Assembly: GCA_003150355.1 (NCBI GenBank)
Contig: QAMJ01000012.1
Coordinates: forward strand, 217,531-281,530
Source: Clostridiales bacterium
GTDB taxonomy: Bacteria > Bacillota > Clostridia > Oscillospirales > Oscillospiraceae
DNA length: 64,000 nt
Direction of reading: 5' to 3'
In this document: positions 9,521-17,041 of the stretch, one piece after another
How positions within the stretch are numbered: the stretch's first letter is position 1
How the letters are laid out: each line of letters starts with the position of its first letter
Translations under genes and position numbers: made by a program
Notes under the pieces: generated by a model
Database searches by the model: none
What the model was told of the DNA's origin: nothing
Seen by the model: only the letters and a program-made list of their open reading frames with translations

Positions 9521-10003
9521 TTATACCTCACTTATCCCGGTCGGCTCGGCTACGAGCTGTACCGAATCCTCTTCGTCTCTTACGACAAGCCGCCAGTACT
9601 CCTCAATGCTTGAATCCGCGAAGCTCTCGAAGCGCAGCCCGTTTGAAAGCTCAAGCTTTATATCGCAGCCATTGACAAGCCTTGCCGCGGTCACAGTGAC
9701 TTCGCCGCCAGAGAGTATTTCGACGGACTTCCGGTCGAAGGCATTGTTCCCGCGGACGTCCCAGTCGAAGTCCACGGTAAATTCCTCACCCTCCGGCGGG
9801 AAAAAGATATCGACCCTTGCCAGCACGATCTTTCCGTGCCCGTCCGTTATCCTCCATGCGCACTGACAGTGCAGGGCGTACCTTGACAGCCATTCGCCGC
9901 GATAGTTCCTACATATATCATCCCCGAACGAAAGGACCAGCATGTCTGCTGCCCGGCTTATGTACGTCAGCCGCTCGCCTGTCAGAACAGATATGTCAAT
10001 CAT
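9521..10003 (-). CDS. Conserved hypothetical protein
   Basis: 160 residues, soluble, acidic, mixed beta-rich pattern. It opens MIDISVLTGERLTYISRAADMLVLSFGDD and has the segment YALHCQCAWRI in the middle; this layout (short strand, LSFG, then YxLHxQCxWRI) recurs in small uncharacterised proteins of Firmicutes, but I know no function for it. No signal peptide or membrane segment. Monocistronic, 75 bases before the Gdx gene's end on the same strand (downstream of it). Confidence 0.7.
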   Translation of the reverse strand: MIDISVLTGERLTYISRAADMLVLSFGDDICRNYRGEWLSRYALHCQCAWRITDGHGKIVLARVDIFFPPEGEEFTVDFDWDVRGNNAFDRKSVEILSGGEVTVTAARLVNGCDIKLELSNGLRFESFADSSIEEYWRLVVRDEEDSVQLVAEPTGISEV

Positions 10004-10078
10004 TGATAAATTCCTCCGGATGGTATTATCTTACTTGATAATACCATCCGGTTTGCTTATTTTCAATACCTGTTTCCC

Positions 10079-10396
10079 TCAAGCCGAGGTGAGCTTCAGC
10101 CCGACGATACCGACGAGCAGCAGCGACGCGAAGAATATTCTCCCCGCCGTCGCGGGCTCCTTGAAGATGACGATCCCGACTATCACCGCGCCGAGCGCGC
10201 CGATGCCCGTCCATATGCCGTAGGCCGTGCCGATAGGCAGCACCTTCGCCGCTTTCGCGAGAAAGAACATACTTGCCGCAAGCCCTGCGAGGGTGATAAC
10301 TGTCGGCATGGGCTTCGTGAAGCCCTCCGAGAATTTCAGGAACGTCGACCACAGCACCTCCATCGCCCCCGCGATGCCAAGATATAACCATTCCAC
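10079..10396 (-). CDS. gdx: Guanidinium exporter, SMR family (Gdx/SugE type)
   Basis: 105 residues and four transmembrane helices, the exact size of small multidrug resistance proteins. Helix 1 carries the essential Glu in GIAGAMEVLWSTFLKFSEGFT and helix 3 reads LPIGTAYGIWTGIGALGA. These match the Gdx subgroup (guanidinium/proton antiporters formerly called SugE) rather than EmrE, which has GIAYAIWSG there. I chose a GTG start at 10396 with GGAGGAAGAC ahead; upstream in-frame starts lie in the leader hairpin. The single gene is both subunits of an antiparallel dimer. The leader structure described separately suggests RNA-based control by its substrate. Confidence 0.88.
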   Translation of the reverse strand: MEWLYLGIAGAMEVLWSTFLKFSEGFTKPMPTVITLAGLAASMFFLAKAAKVLPIGTAYGIWTGIGALGAVIVGIVIFKEPATAGRIFFASLLLVGIVGLKLTSA

Positions 10397-10410
10397 TTTG
10401 TCTTCCTCCC

Positions 10411-10473
10411 GGTAAAATAAAAAAATACGTCTGCATTCGTATCTTCTAAGGCCTATCGATACGAAGCAAACGC
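10411..10473 (-). terminator. Attenuator-like terminator in the gdx leader
   Basis: On the minus strand GCGTTTGC-TTCGTATC pairs with GATACGAA-T-GCAGACGT (16 pairs, one bulge, two wobbles), followed at once by a T-rich run (A-run at 10411-10426 on the plus strand). It lies between the gdx promoter and its ribosome binding site, so it should stop transcription unless refolded. Confidence 0.7.
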
Positions 10474-10480
10474 TCATTTC

Positions 10481-10500
10481 CTCCCACCCGGCGGCGGGAG
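10481..10500 (-). ncRNA. First hairpin of the gdx leader (candidate aptamer part)
   Basis: CTCCC-CC pairs with GG-GGGAG, only a few bases before the attenuator hairpin and right after the predicted transcription start. Its loop can pair with GGCC in the loop of the next hairpin. Guanidine riboswitches control many Gdx genes; I could not match this leader to class I, II or III consensus, so it may be class IV or something else. Confidence 0.4.
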
Positions 10501-10507
10501 CATTGAC

Positions 10508-10551
10508 AGAATAACACGCATTGAGACCTTTGTCAACGACCCCAATGCGTG
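10508..10551 (-). promoter_or_regulatory. gdx promoter overlapped by an inverted repeat
   Basis: TTGACA (plus strand 10531-10536), 17 bases, TATTCT (10508-10513). Perfect 9-bp arms CACGCATTG (10515-10523, inside the spacer) and CAATGCGTG (10543-10551, upstream of -35) flank the -35 box, a geometry that suits a dimeric regulator. Confidence 0.65.
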
Positions 10552-10559
10552 CAATTTCA

Positions 10560-11435
10560 TTAATCGTTGTTATTTACAGAAAAAACATCGGCGATCTCGC
10601 TTATCGTGATATAGGCCGCCGGGTCGATGCTGTGGACGATGTCCCGCATACGGATGATCTGGTACCTGTTCACGACGAAATAGATCATCGCCTTGTCGCG
10701 GTTCGAGAAGCCGCCCTTTGCGTCGAGCCGGGTCGTGCCGCTTTCAAAGGCCTCGCCCAGCGCCGCGCATATCTCCTTTGGCTTTTCGGTTATGATGACC
10801 GCGCACTTGGCTCTGTCGATGCCCTCCACTATGAAGTCTATCGTCTTCAGCGCCGCCGCGTAGGTGACGATGGAGTAGAGCGGCAGTATCCAGCTTTGCA
10901 GCACTATCCCGCAGACGATGTACAGAAGTATGTTGTAGACCATCACAAAGGTGCCGACGGTGACGCCGAGCCGCTTTGCAAATATGACCGCCATGACCTC
11001 AATGCCGTCCATCGCGCCGCCGCAGCGGATCGCAAGACCGCTGCCTATGCCGGATATCACGCCGCCGAACAGCGCGCACAGCAGCAGATCCGTCCCCGCA
11101 AGGGGCGAGGCCATGCTGACGTCTATCGGCAGAACGTCGGTTATCAGCCACGCGGAAAGCGAATATATCGCGACGGTATATATCGCGTAGCCCGTGAAAA
11201 GCTTGCCCTGCTTCTTCAGCCCGAACAGGAACAGCGGGATGTTCAGGATCAGCAGGAAGACTGACAGGGACAGGTACTCCGGCGTTATCTGGTCAAGCAG
11301 CATCGATGTTCCCGAAATGCCGCTGTCATAAAGCTTCACCGGGCTGAGAAAGATCATGATTCCGAAGGCGTTTATAATCCCTGCCACGGTAAGCATAATT
11401 ATATTTTTGAAGCTGAATTTGTTCGTATTCTTCAC
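10560..11435 (-). CDS. YitT family membrane protein
   Basis: 291 residues. The first ~200 form five or six hydrophobic helices with the family's GLAIRCGGAMDGIEVMAV and SPVKLYDSGISGTSMLL stretches; the last ~85 residues form the soluble DUF2179 domain (CAVIITEKPKEICAALGE, TRLDAKGGFSNRDKAMIYFVV). YitT proteins are widespread in Firmicutes and still lack an agreed function; transport is suspected. A second, shorter YitT-like gene without the soluble tail lies at 26830. Downstream, the gdx promoter begins within 10 bases of the stop. Confidence 0.88.
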   Translation of the reverse strand: MKNTNKFSFKNIIMLTVAGIINAFGIMIFLSPVKLYDSGISGTSMLLDQITPEYLSLSVFLLILNIPLFLFGLKKQGKLFTGYAIYTVAIYSLSAWLITDVLPIDVSMASPLAGTDLLLCALFGGVISGIGSGLAIRCGGAMDGIEVMAVIFAKRLGVTVGTFVMVYNILLYIVCGIVLQSWILPLYSIVTYAAALKTIDFIVEGIDRAKCAVIITEKPKEICAALGEAFESGTTRLDAKGGFSNRDKAMIYFVVNRYQIIRMRDIVHSIDPAAYITISEIADVFSVNNND

Positions 11436-11476
11436 TTATTTACATTACCCCTTTACTGTGATCCTATTTCCTGCAC

Positions 11477-12004
11477 TCACTTGTGCAGCCGCTCTATTCT
11501 TCTCTCGTCTGCCGACGCAAAGCCAAGCTCCGTTATCGCATCGAGAGATATGTACGATATACCGTCGCCACTGCCGTCCTCGTTCACCTGCGCTATCCGG
11601 TACATGCCGCCGTCAATGTCCTCCACAATGCCGATCACATCTGAAACGCCGCTGCCGAGCAGCTCTATCGACACTATGCACCCGGCCTTTTTCGCTGCCT
11701 CCAGCGCCGAGCCGCGCACGTCCTCGCAGGATATATCGAACTTCTCCTCCGTGTATACCCCGGCCATGAGCTTCTTCATCCTCGCGGAATAGCCGCCGTC
11801 AAGCTCTATCCGGACGACGCTCTCCGCGTCCTGTACCGTTATGCCGTCGAACGCTCCGTCAGGAGACACCAGCGACGCTGCGAAGAACTCCCCGTCGAAT
11901 GCGACGATCCTGCCGTACATGAATTTTGAAGTGTCCTCGGCGTTTGCGTATATACCGGCATACTCACCGGACTCATATATGCGCCTTATGATCTCGTTCA
12001 GCAT
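11477..12004 (-). CDS. Hypothetical soluble protein
   Basis: 175 residues with good ribosome binding (GGAGG before the ATG). No signal peptide or membrane span. Two similar beta-rich halves can be sensed: residues 25-70 (GRIVAFDGEFFAASLVSPDG) and 118-165 (VIGIVEDIDGGMYRIAQVNEDG), each followed by an acidic helix, which may be an internal duplication of an Sm/SH3-like barrel. This is my reading and not a family match. Transcribed toward yitT with a 41-base gap, possibly the same operon. Confidence 0.65.
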   Translation of the reverse strand: MLNEIIRRIYESGEYAGIYANAEDTSKFMYGRIVAFDGEFFAASLVSPDGAFDGITVQDAESVVRIELDGGYSARMKKLMAGVYTEEKFDISCEDVRGSALEAAKKAGCIVSIELLGSGVSDVIGIVEDIDGGMYRIAQVNEDGSGDGISYISLDAITELGFASADERRIERLHK

Positions 12005-12097
12005 GGCTGTGCGCCTCCGTTTCTGTGCCAGATTTCTTTTATAATACCATTTACTCTCCGAGATTTCAACGCTTTATGTTCCGCATCCGGATATAAC

Positions 12098-12139
12098 AAA
12101 ACCCCGCCGCGGCTGCTCTCACAGTCACAGCGGGGTTTT
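12098..12139 (-). terminator. Terminator of the ylxM-ffh-rpsP-khpA operon
   Basis: Arms AAAACCCCGC / GCGGGGTTTT around a 22-base loop, seven bases after the khpA stop. Confidence 0.75.
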
Positions 12140-12145
12140 ATCATC

Positions 12146-12376
12146 TCAGTCCATGATCTCGACCGAAACTTTTTTGCCCTTTCTCTGGGCGACGGCCCGC
12201 ATAAGGATGCGGATCTGTTTTACGATCCTGCCCTGCCGACCGATAACCTTGCCCATATCGCCGTCGGCTACGCGAACCTCGTAGACCGTCTCACCGTCGG
12301 CTTTGCGCTCGGTCACAGATACCTGATCGGGATTATCGACCAGGCTCTGCACAATATAGGTCAAAAGCTCTTTCAT
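12146..12376 (-). CDS. khpA: KH-domain RNA-binding protein KhpA
   Basis: 76 residues, essentially one KH domain with the GMGK-IGRQG loop (here DMGKVIGRQGRIVKQIR). KhpA (YlqC) forms a heterodimer with KhpB/EloR and binds many RNAs, influencing cell elongation and division in Gram-positives. It directly follows rpsP, its usual place in the SRP-ribosomal operon, with a 17-base gap. In most Firmicutes rimM, trmD and rplS follow; here a terminator does. Confidence 0.93.
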   Translation of the reverse strand: MKELLTYIVQSLVDNPDQVSVTERKADGETVYEVRVADGDMGKVIGRQGRIVKQIRILMRAVAQRKGKKVSVEIMD

Positions 12377-12393
12377 GTGCCGGGAACTCCTTT

Positions 12394-12630
12394 TCAGGCC
12401 TCAATCTTCTTGAGAAGACCGCGGACGGTATCAGTGGGCTGTGCGCCGTTTGCGATCCAGTACTTTGCACGCTCCATGTTGACCGTGAGCTTATCGCTCT
12501 CAGCCATCGGGTCGTAGGTGCCGAGCTCTTCGATGAAGCGGCCGTCACGCGGGCAGCGGGAATCAGCAACGACTATGCGGTAGTAAGGAGCCTTCTTAGC
12601 GCCCATTCTGCGAAGTCTGATTTTAACCAT
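12394..12630 (-). CDS. rpsP: 30S ribosomal protein S16
   Basis: 78 residues. Begins MVKIRLRRMGAKKAPYYRIVVADSR, the universal S16 opening, and contains GTYDPMAES and VRGLLKKI. A small-subunit assembly protein. A clear GGAGG precedes the ATG. Lies between ffh (86-base gap) and khpA. Confidence 0.98.
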   Translation of the reverse strand: MVKIRLRRMGAKKAPYYRIVVADSRCPRDGRFIEELGTYDPMAESDKLTVNMERAKYWIANGAQPTDTVRGLLKKIEA

Positions 12631-12715
12631 GTATATTCACCTCCATGTAATTTCGTTTAATTTAATATATTACAAGCGCTTTCGCGTCTGTAAGCAAATT
12701 TATGCTCCCCGTTTT

Positions 12716-14089
12716 TCAGAAGCCGAGGCCGGGGAAGCCTCCGCCCATTCCTCCGAGGCCGCCCATGCGCCCCATCTTCTTCTGGAGCTTCTTCATGTTC
12801 TTGCCGGAGAACTGCTTTGTGAGCTGCTGCACTGCCTCAAACTGCTTGAGCAGGCGGTTGACGTCGACCACCGAGGTGCCGGAGCCCGCGGCGATGCGCT
12901 TCTTGCGGCTCGAGTTGAGGATCGAGGGATTGTTGCGCTCAGCCTGCGTCATCGACAGGATTATCGCTTCCTGCCTCGCCATTGCCTTCTCGTCGATCTT
13001 CGCGCCCTTGAGCGCCTTTGCATCCATACCGGGGATCATCCCCATGATGCTCTCAAGGTCGCCCATGTTCTTGAGCTGCGCCATCTGGTCGAGGTAGTCG
13101 CTCAATGTAAAGCGGTTGCTCTTGAGCCGCTCCGCGGCTTCAAGCGCCTTTTTCTGGTCGAAGCTCTGCTCCGCCTTTTCTATGAGCGTGAGCATATCGC
13201 CCATGCCGAGTATGCGCGAGGCCATGCGGTCGGGGTGGAAGGGCTCTATCATGTCGAGCTTTTCGCCCGTGCCGATGAACTTTATGGGCTTGCCCGTCGC
13301 CGCTCTTATCGAGAGCGCCGCGCCGCCTCGTGCGTCGCCGTCAAGCTTTGAGAGCATGACGCCCGTGATGCCGAGTGCCTCGTCAAAGGCGTTCGCGGCG
13401 TTCACCGCGTCCTGACCGGTCATCGCGTCCACCACCAGCAGAATCTCCGCCGGTTCGACTGCCGCCTTGATGTTCTTGAGCTCGTCCATGAGCTCTTCAT
13501 CAATGTGCAGGCGGCCTGCCGTGTCGAGAAAGACGATATCGTTGCCGTGCTTCTTCGCGTGCTCTATGGCTGCCTTGGCTATATCCACGGGGTTTGTCTG
13601 CCCCATCTGGAACACCGGTATGTCAAGCTGCGCGCCGACCGTCTCCAGCTGCTTTATCGCGGCGGGGCGGTAAATGTCACAGGCGGCGAGCAACGGGCGC
13701 TTGCCCTGCTTCTTCATGTAGCCTGCGAGTTTTGCGCCGTTTGTGGTCTTGCCCGCGCCCTGCAGGCCGACGAGCATCACGACGCTCGGCAGCTTCGAAG
13801 AGATGTTGAGCTTCTGGTTCTGTCCGCCCATCAGCTCGCACAGCTCCTGGTTGACGATCTTGACGATCATCTGCGCCGGGGAAAGCGCTTCGAGCACGTC
13901 CGCGCCCGTGGCCTTCTCCGTGACGTTCTTTACAAAGTCCTTGACGACCTTGTAGCTGACGTCCGCCTCCAGCAGCGCCATGCGCACCTCGCGCATCGCG
14001 TCCTTCACATCGGCGGGGGACAGGCGGCCTTTGCCGCGCAGCTTTTTGAAAGCCGCATTCAATTTTTCGGATAAGCTTTCAAACGCCAT
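12716..14089 (-). CDS. ffh: Signal recognition particle protein Ffh
   Basis: 457 residues: N domain, GTPase G domain (GLQGAGKTTNGAKLAGY near residue 105, DTAGRLHID near 190, SKLDGDARGGAALS near 247) and the methionine-rich M domain ending in the Gly/Met tail KMGRMGGLGGMGGGFPGLGF that binds signal peptides and SRP RNA. Delivers ribosomes making membrane proteins to FtsY. Starts 4 bases after the ylxM stop, so the two are coupled. Confidence 0.98.
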   Translation of the reverse strand: MAFESLSEKLNAAFKKLRGKGRLSPADVKDAMREVRMALLEADVSYKVVKDFVKNVTEKATGADVLEALSPAQMIVKIVNQELCELMGGQNQKLNISSKLPSVVMLVGLQGAGKTTNGAKLAGYMKKQGKRPLLAACDIYRPAAIKQLETVGAQLDIPVFQMGQTNPVDIAKAAIEHAKKHGNDIVFLDTAGRLHIDEELMDELKNIKAAVEPAEILLVVDAMTGQDAVNAANAFDEALGITGVMLSKLDGDARGGAALSIRAATGKPIKFIGTGEKLDMIEPFHPDRMASRILGMGDMLTLIEKAEQSFDQKKALEAAERLKSNRFTLSDYLDQMAQLKNMGDLESIMGMIPGMDAKALKGAKIDEKAMARQEAIILSMTQAERNNPSILNSSRKKRIAAGSGTSVVDVNRLLKQFEAVQQLTKQFSGKNMKKLQKKMGRMGGLGGMGGGFPGLGF

Positions 14090-14092
14090 GTT

Positions 14093-14449
14093 TTACCCTC
14101 TCGCAATGATCGCTCTGACTTCTTCCGCCGCGGCTCTTGCCGCGTCCTGCGCCTCGCCCTGAGTCATACCCGTCAGCGCTTCGAGCCTTGTCAGCAGGCT
14201 CTCAAGCTCGCGGCGATTCTCCTCAAAGCGGCGCAGCAGTCCGGTCTTTGCTTCGATATCCTCCATCGCAGTCTCGGCGCGCCTGATGTTATCCCACACG
14301 CCCTGCCGCGAAACGCCGAGCTGTTCGGCGATCTCCGCGAGCGAAAGATCCTCGTTATAATGCAGGTCGAAGCATTCCCTCTGCTTGTCCGTCAGAAGCT
14401 CCCCGTAAAAATCCAGCAGCATACTTCTTGTAAATCTGCTGTTTTCCAC
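14093..14449 (-). CDS. ylxM: YlxM/p13-like helix-turn-helix protein
   Basis: 118 residues of the UPF0122 family. Contains a sigma-70 region-4-like HTH (LLTDKQRECFDLHYNEDLSLAEIAEQLGVSRQGVWDNIRRAE) followed by a coiled tail. Always found next to ffh and reported to bind SRP components, perhaps modulating SRP assembly. A GTG start at 14449 follows GGGGGG by 6 bases; the longer frame begins with a TTG ahead of that site and is unlikely. Confidence 0.88.
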   Translation of the reverse strand: MENSRFTRSMLLDFYGELLTDKQRECFDLHYNEDLSLAEIAEQLGVSRQGVWDNIRRAETAMEDIEAKTGLLRRFEENRRELESLLTRLEALTGMTQGEAQDAARAAAEEVRAIIARG

Positions 14450-14457
14450 GCAAAGCC

Positions 14458-14520
14458 CCCCTGTCAAGCTTTTTGACTTAACGGATTATACTACCGTTCC
14501 TATGCCCTGTCAAGCTTTTT
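14458..14520. repeat. Two 16-bp direct repeats in the ylxM leader
   Basis: CCCTGTCAAGCTTTTT occurs at 14458-14473 and 14505-14520. The outer copy contains the -35 box of the ylxM promoter; the inner copy abuts the ribosome binding site. Probably a small local duplication. Confidence 0.7.
14485..14513 (-). promoter_or_regulatory. Consensus sigma-A promoter of the ylxM-ffh operon
   Basis: TTGACA, exactly 17 bases, TATAAT on the minus strand, 36 bases before the ylxM start. Confidence 0.85.
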
Positions 14521-14623
14521 TTCTTTACAGCGAGGGCTTGATATACTTGAGCAGGAGATCAAATGAAAATTATTTTTTCGTTGTCGGACACCGTAAAAAA
14601 TCTATTAAGAACACCAATTTTCC

Positions 14624-14659
14624 AAAAAGAACCGCCGGGGAGCTTATCCCCGGCGGTTC
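14624..14659 (-). terminator. Terminator of the CobW operon
   Basis: Arms GAACCGCCGGGGA / TCCCCGGCGGTTC with a 5-base loop and TTTTTGG on the minus strand. Confidence 0.85.
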
Positions 14660-14673
14660 GCGGTCATTCAAAA

Positions 14674-15636
14674 TCAATAGAACGTTGCGACAGGCTGCTC
14701 CGGCGCCTCGCACAGCTCATGCGAAACATAGCTGAGCACAGGTCCCTTGCGGCCATAGGCCTTGTTGAACTTGAAGTTCAGCTTCGCCGTGAGGATCATC
14801 CAGCTGTCGTCCTGCACGGTGTCGGCCTTGTCCCACTGGCAGACCAGCGCGGCAAACTGGATATCTTCAACGCAGCAGGTCATGACGTGCCTGCCGACGA
14901 TGAAAGTGTTTGCCGGCATCTTGCTGCGCTTGAGCGCACGGCACTTGAAGCGCACGGTCTTGCCCTCGTAGTTTGCCGGGGTCTCACCGAGGTCGCGGTA
15001 CCACTCGGCAAAGTCCGCGTCGCCTATCTCGATTACCGGCGCGTTCAGGTCGAACGGCAGGGGATCCTCAATATCGTCATAGACGACCTTGCCATCGGTG
15101 GATTCGTATGCAATGTCGGCGCGGCGGGACGCAGCGCGCACGACCTTGTGAAACTCCATCTTATCCATGTCTGGCTTGAAGCGGTTGAAAACAACGAGCT
15201 CGCAGCTCTTGAGCTTATCATAGACGAGCTGGCGCATATTGCCGTTGTAGCTCAGGAAAGTCCCGGCATCGGCGAACATGAACTCCTGATAGACGACCCA
15301 GCCCTCGGGCATCGCGGCATAGAGCGCATCGAGCAGCCACATGCCGTTATACTCGATAACGACGCGGTCAGCTTTCGTCTCCTGTGCCCACTTGGTGAGG
15401 TTCTCGGTCGTGAGCTGCTCCTGACCTTCAATCACACGGATGACGACGGTATCCGTCGCGAACTGCTCGGGCGCGTACTCCTCCTCGCCCTCCTCGCAGA
15501 CGAGCAGCAGGGTCTTTTCCTTATTGCAGAAGCGCTTGTCCTCAAGCGTCTCCTGTATGAACTTGGTCTTGCCGCTCTCCAGGAAACCCGTGAAGAGATA
15601 TACCGGCATCTCTTTCGGCTTCTTATTCAACTTCAA
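14674..15636 (-). CDS. P-loop GTPase of CobW type fused to a YcgQ/DUF1980-like domain
   Basis: 320 residues. Residues 1-200 form a CobW/COG0523-like GTPase with P-loop GFLESGKTKF at about 16-25, but the CxCC metal motif seen in its neighbour is replaced by LLVCEEGEEEY. Residues 220-320 resemble the C-terminal domain of YcgQ/TIGR03943 proteins: VGRHVMTCCVEDIQFAALVC, with paired cysteines. YcgQ-type proteins are usually membrane-anchored and Zur-regulated; here the soluble domain is joined to the GTPase. It overlaps the end of the other CobW gene by 14 bases, so both are made from one message. A role in zinc or other metal allocation is inferred. Confidence 0.75.
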   Translation of the reverse strand: MKLNKKPKEMPVYLFTGFLESGKTKFIQETLEDKRFCNKEKTLLLVCEEGEEEYAPEQFATDTVVIRVIEGQEQLTTENLTKWAQETKADRVVIEYNGMWLLDALYAAMPEGWVVYQEFMFADAGTFLSYNGNMRQLVYDKLKSCELVVFNRFKPDMDKMEFHKVVRAASRRADIAYESTDGKVVYDDIEDPLPFDLNAPVIEIGDADFAEWYRDLGETPANYEGKTVRFKCRALKRSKMPANTFIVGRHVMTCCVEDIQFAALVCQWDKADTVQDDSWMILTAKLNFKFNKAYGRKGPVLSYVSHELCEAPEQPVATFY

Positions 15637-16768
15637 ACAGCTCCTTCAGCGCCTGCTCGTTGAGCTTAGAGCCGATCACGCAGAAACGGCCGGTGACGGC
15701 GGCATTGCCGCGGCGCACGTCGTATTCGCCGGGGGTGTAGTCAAAGTAGAGCCAGTCGCCGTCGCTTGCGTCGACTATGCCCTTGGCACGCAGGATAGTG
15801 CCGTAGACGGCGCTCTCATCGAGGGCTTCGAGGATCTTCTTAAGGCTCTCCTCAGTGAACTTGCGCGGCGTCTCCATGCCCCAGCTGGTGAAGACCTCGT
15901 CAGCATGGTGGTGATGGTGGTGCTCATGATCGTGATCGTGGCAGCCGCAGGAGCACTCGTCGCCGTGGTCGTGGTCGTGATCGTGGTGATGATGCTCGTG
16001 CTCCTCGTGATCGTGGTCATGATCGTGACCGCAGCAGCAGTCGTCATCATCGTCGTGGTCGTGGTGATGGTGGTGCTCATGGTCGTGACCGCAGCAGCAA
16101 TCATCGTCATCGTCGTCATCGTCGTGGTCATGGTGGTGATGCTCGTGCTCATGCTCGAGCTCCTCCATCTGCGCACGCAGGCCGTTCTTGTCCATCGCTT
16201 CAAGGATCTGCTCGCCGCTGATCTTGTCGAGAGGGGTGGTAATGAGGCCAGCGTCATGGTTCAGGGTGCGGAGCATGTCCGCCGCGGTCTGTACCTTGGC
16301 TTCGGGGGTGATATCGGTACGGCTCATGACGATGAGGTCAGCATTCTCGACCTGATCGTTGAAGAACTCACCGAAGTTGCGCATATACATGCGGCACTTG
16401 CCGGCGTCGACAACGGTGACCTTTGCACCGATGTGCGCGCCCTCGACGTGCTCCACAGCCTTTGCGACGTCGGACAGCTTGCCGACGCCTGACGGCTCGA
16501 TGATGATGCGGTCGGGCGCATAATCGTCCATGACCTTCTTGAGCGCCTTGGTGAAGTCACCGACCAGCGTGCAGCAGATGCAGCCGGAGTTCATTTCGGT
16601 GATCTGGACACCGGCGTCCTTCAGAAAGCCGCCGTCAATGGCGATCTCGCCGAACTCGTTCTCAATGAGCACGAGCTTCTGTCCCTTGTAGCCCTCATTG
16701 ATGAGCTTGCGGATAAGAGTGGTCTTGCCCGCACCGAGGAAGCCGGAAAAAATGTCTATTCTTGTCAT
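15623..16768 (-). CDS. CobW/COG0523 GTPase with very long His/Asp/Cys metal-binding linker
   Basis: 381 residues. P-loop GFLGAGKTT at 9-17, the nucleotide-coupled metal motif GCICC at 62-66, EPSGVG at 91-96, and a C-terminal CobW domain (YGTILRAKGIV) from about 310. Between the domains, residues 205-288 are almost only His, Asp, Glu and Cys, with repeated HDH/HHHH runs, two CCCGHDHE blocks and a CSCGC block, able to hold many metal ions. COG0523 proteins deliver Zn, Co or Ni to client enzymes or act in starvation. The ATG at 16768 follows GGAGGG by 7 bases; the longer frame has no site. First gene of the pair. Confidence 0.9.
   Translation of the reverse strand: MTRIDIFSGFLGAGKTTLIRKLINEGYKGQKLVLIENEFGEIAIDGGFLKDAGVQITEMNSGCICCTLVGDFTKALKKVMDDYAPDRIIIEPSGVGKLSDVAKAVEHVEGAHIGAKVTVVDAGKCRMYMRNFGEFFNDQVENADLIVMSRTDITPEAKVQTAADMLRTLNHDAGLITTPLDKISGEQILEAMDKNGLRAQMEELEHEHEHHHHDHDDDDDDDDCCCGHDHEHHHHHDHDDDDDCCCGHDHDHDHEEHEHHHHDHDHDHGDECSCGCHDHDHEHHHHHHADEVFTSWGMETPRKFTEESLKKILEALDESAVYGTILRAKGIVDASDGDWLYFDYTPGEYDVRRGNAAVTGRFCVIGSKLNEQALKELFEVE
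15906..16155 (-). repeat. Low-complexity GTGGTGATG-type tract coding for His/Asp/Cys
   Basis: A 250-bp run of degenerate CAC/CAT/GAC/GAT codons inside the CobW gene. Three recognisable His-Asp blocks separated by CCCG or CSCG suggest growth by internal duplication. Confidence 0.85.
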
Positions 16769-16939
16769 GGTAAATCCCTCCATGTGATATACTTTTATTG
16801 GCCGCGTGGGCGGATATCTATCCCCATCGGTCAATTATATTATTATACCACTGCGCGTCAAGCCCCGCAAGAGCTGTTAATATGACTGTTTTTCCTCCCG
16901 GCATGGCTATTTTTTTGACATAAAAATTGCGGTAATCGG

Positions 16940-16968
16940 TTTACATTTTGCCGCGATGATGTTAGAAT
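16940..16968 (+). promoter_or_regulatory. Promoter of the PFOR gene
   Basis: TTTACA, 17 bases, TAGAAT; start codon 74 bases downstream. A TTGACA 23 bases further upstream has no matching -10. Confidence 0.55.
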
Positions 16969-17041
16969 ACAATGTGTCCATTCAATAGATGAGCAAAAAA
17001 GAGCAAAGAACAAGCAAAAACTGAAAATGGAGATGAAACTA

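Noticed and set aside
10397..10551. Mini-ykkC (guanidine-II) riboswitch
   Set aside because: The paired hairpins do not carry the ACGR loops that define that class, so I kept the leader as an unclassified attenuator.
15440..16492. A Val/Ile-rich plus-strand frame opposite the CobW genes
   Set aside because: It is the antisense of the His/Asp repeat; the apparent transmembrane text comes from the low-complexity DNA.
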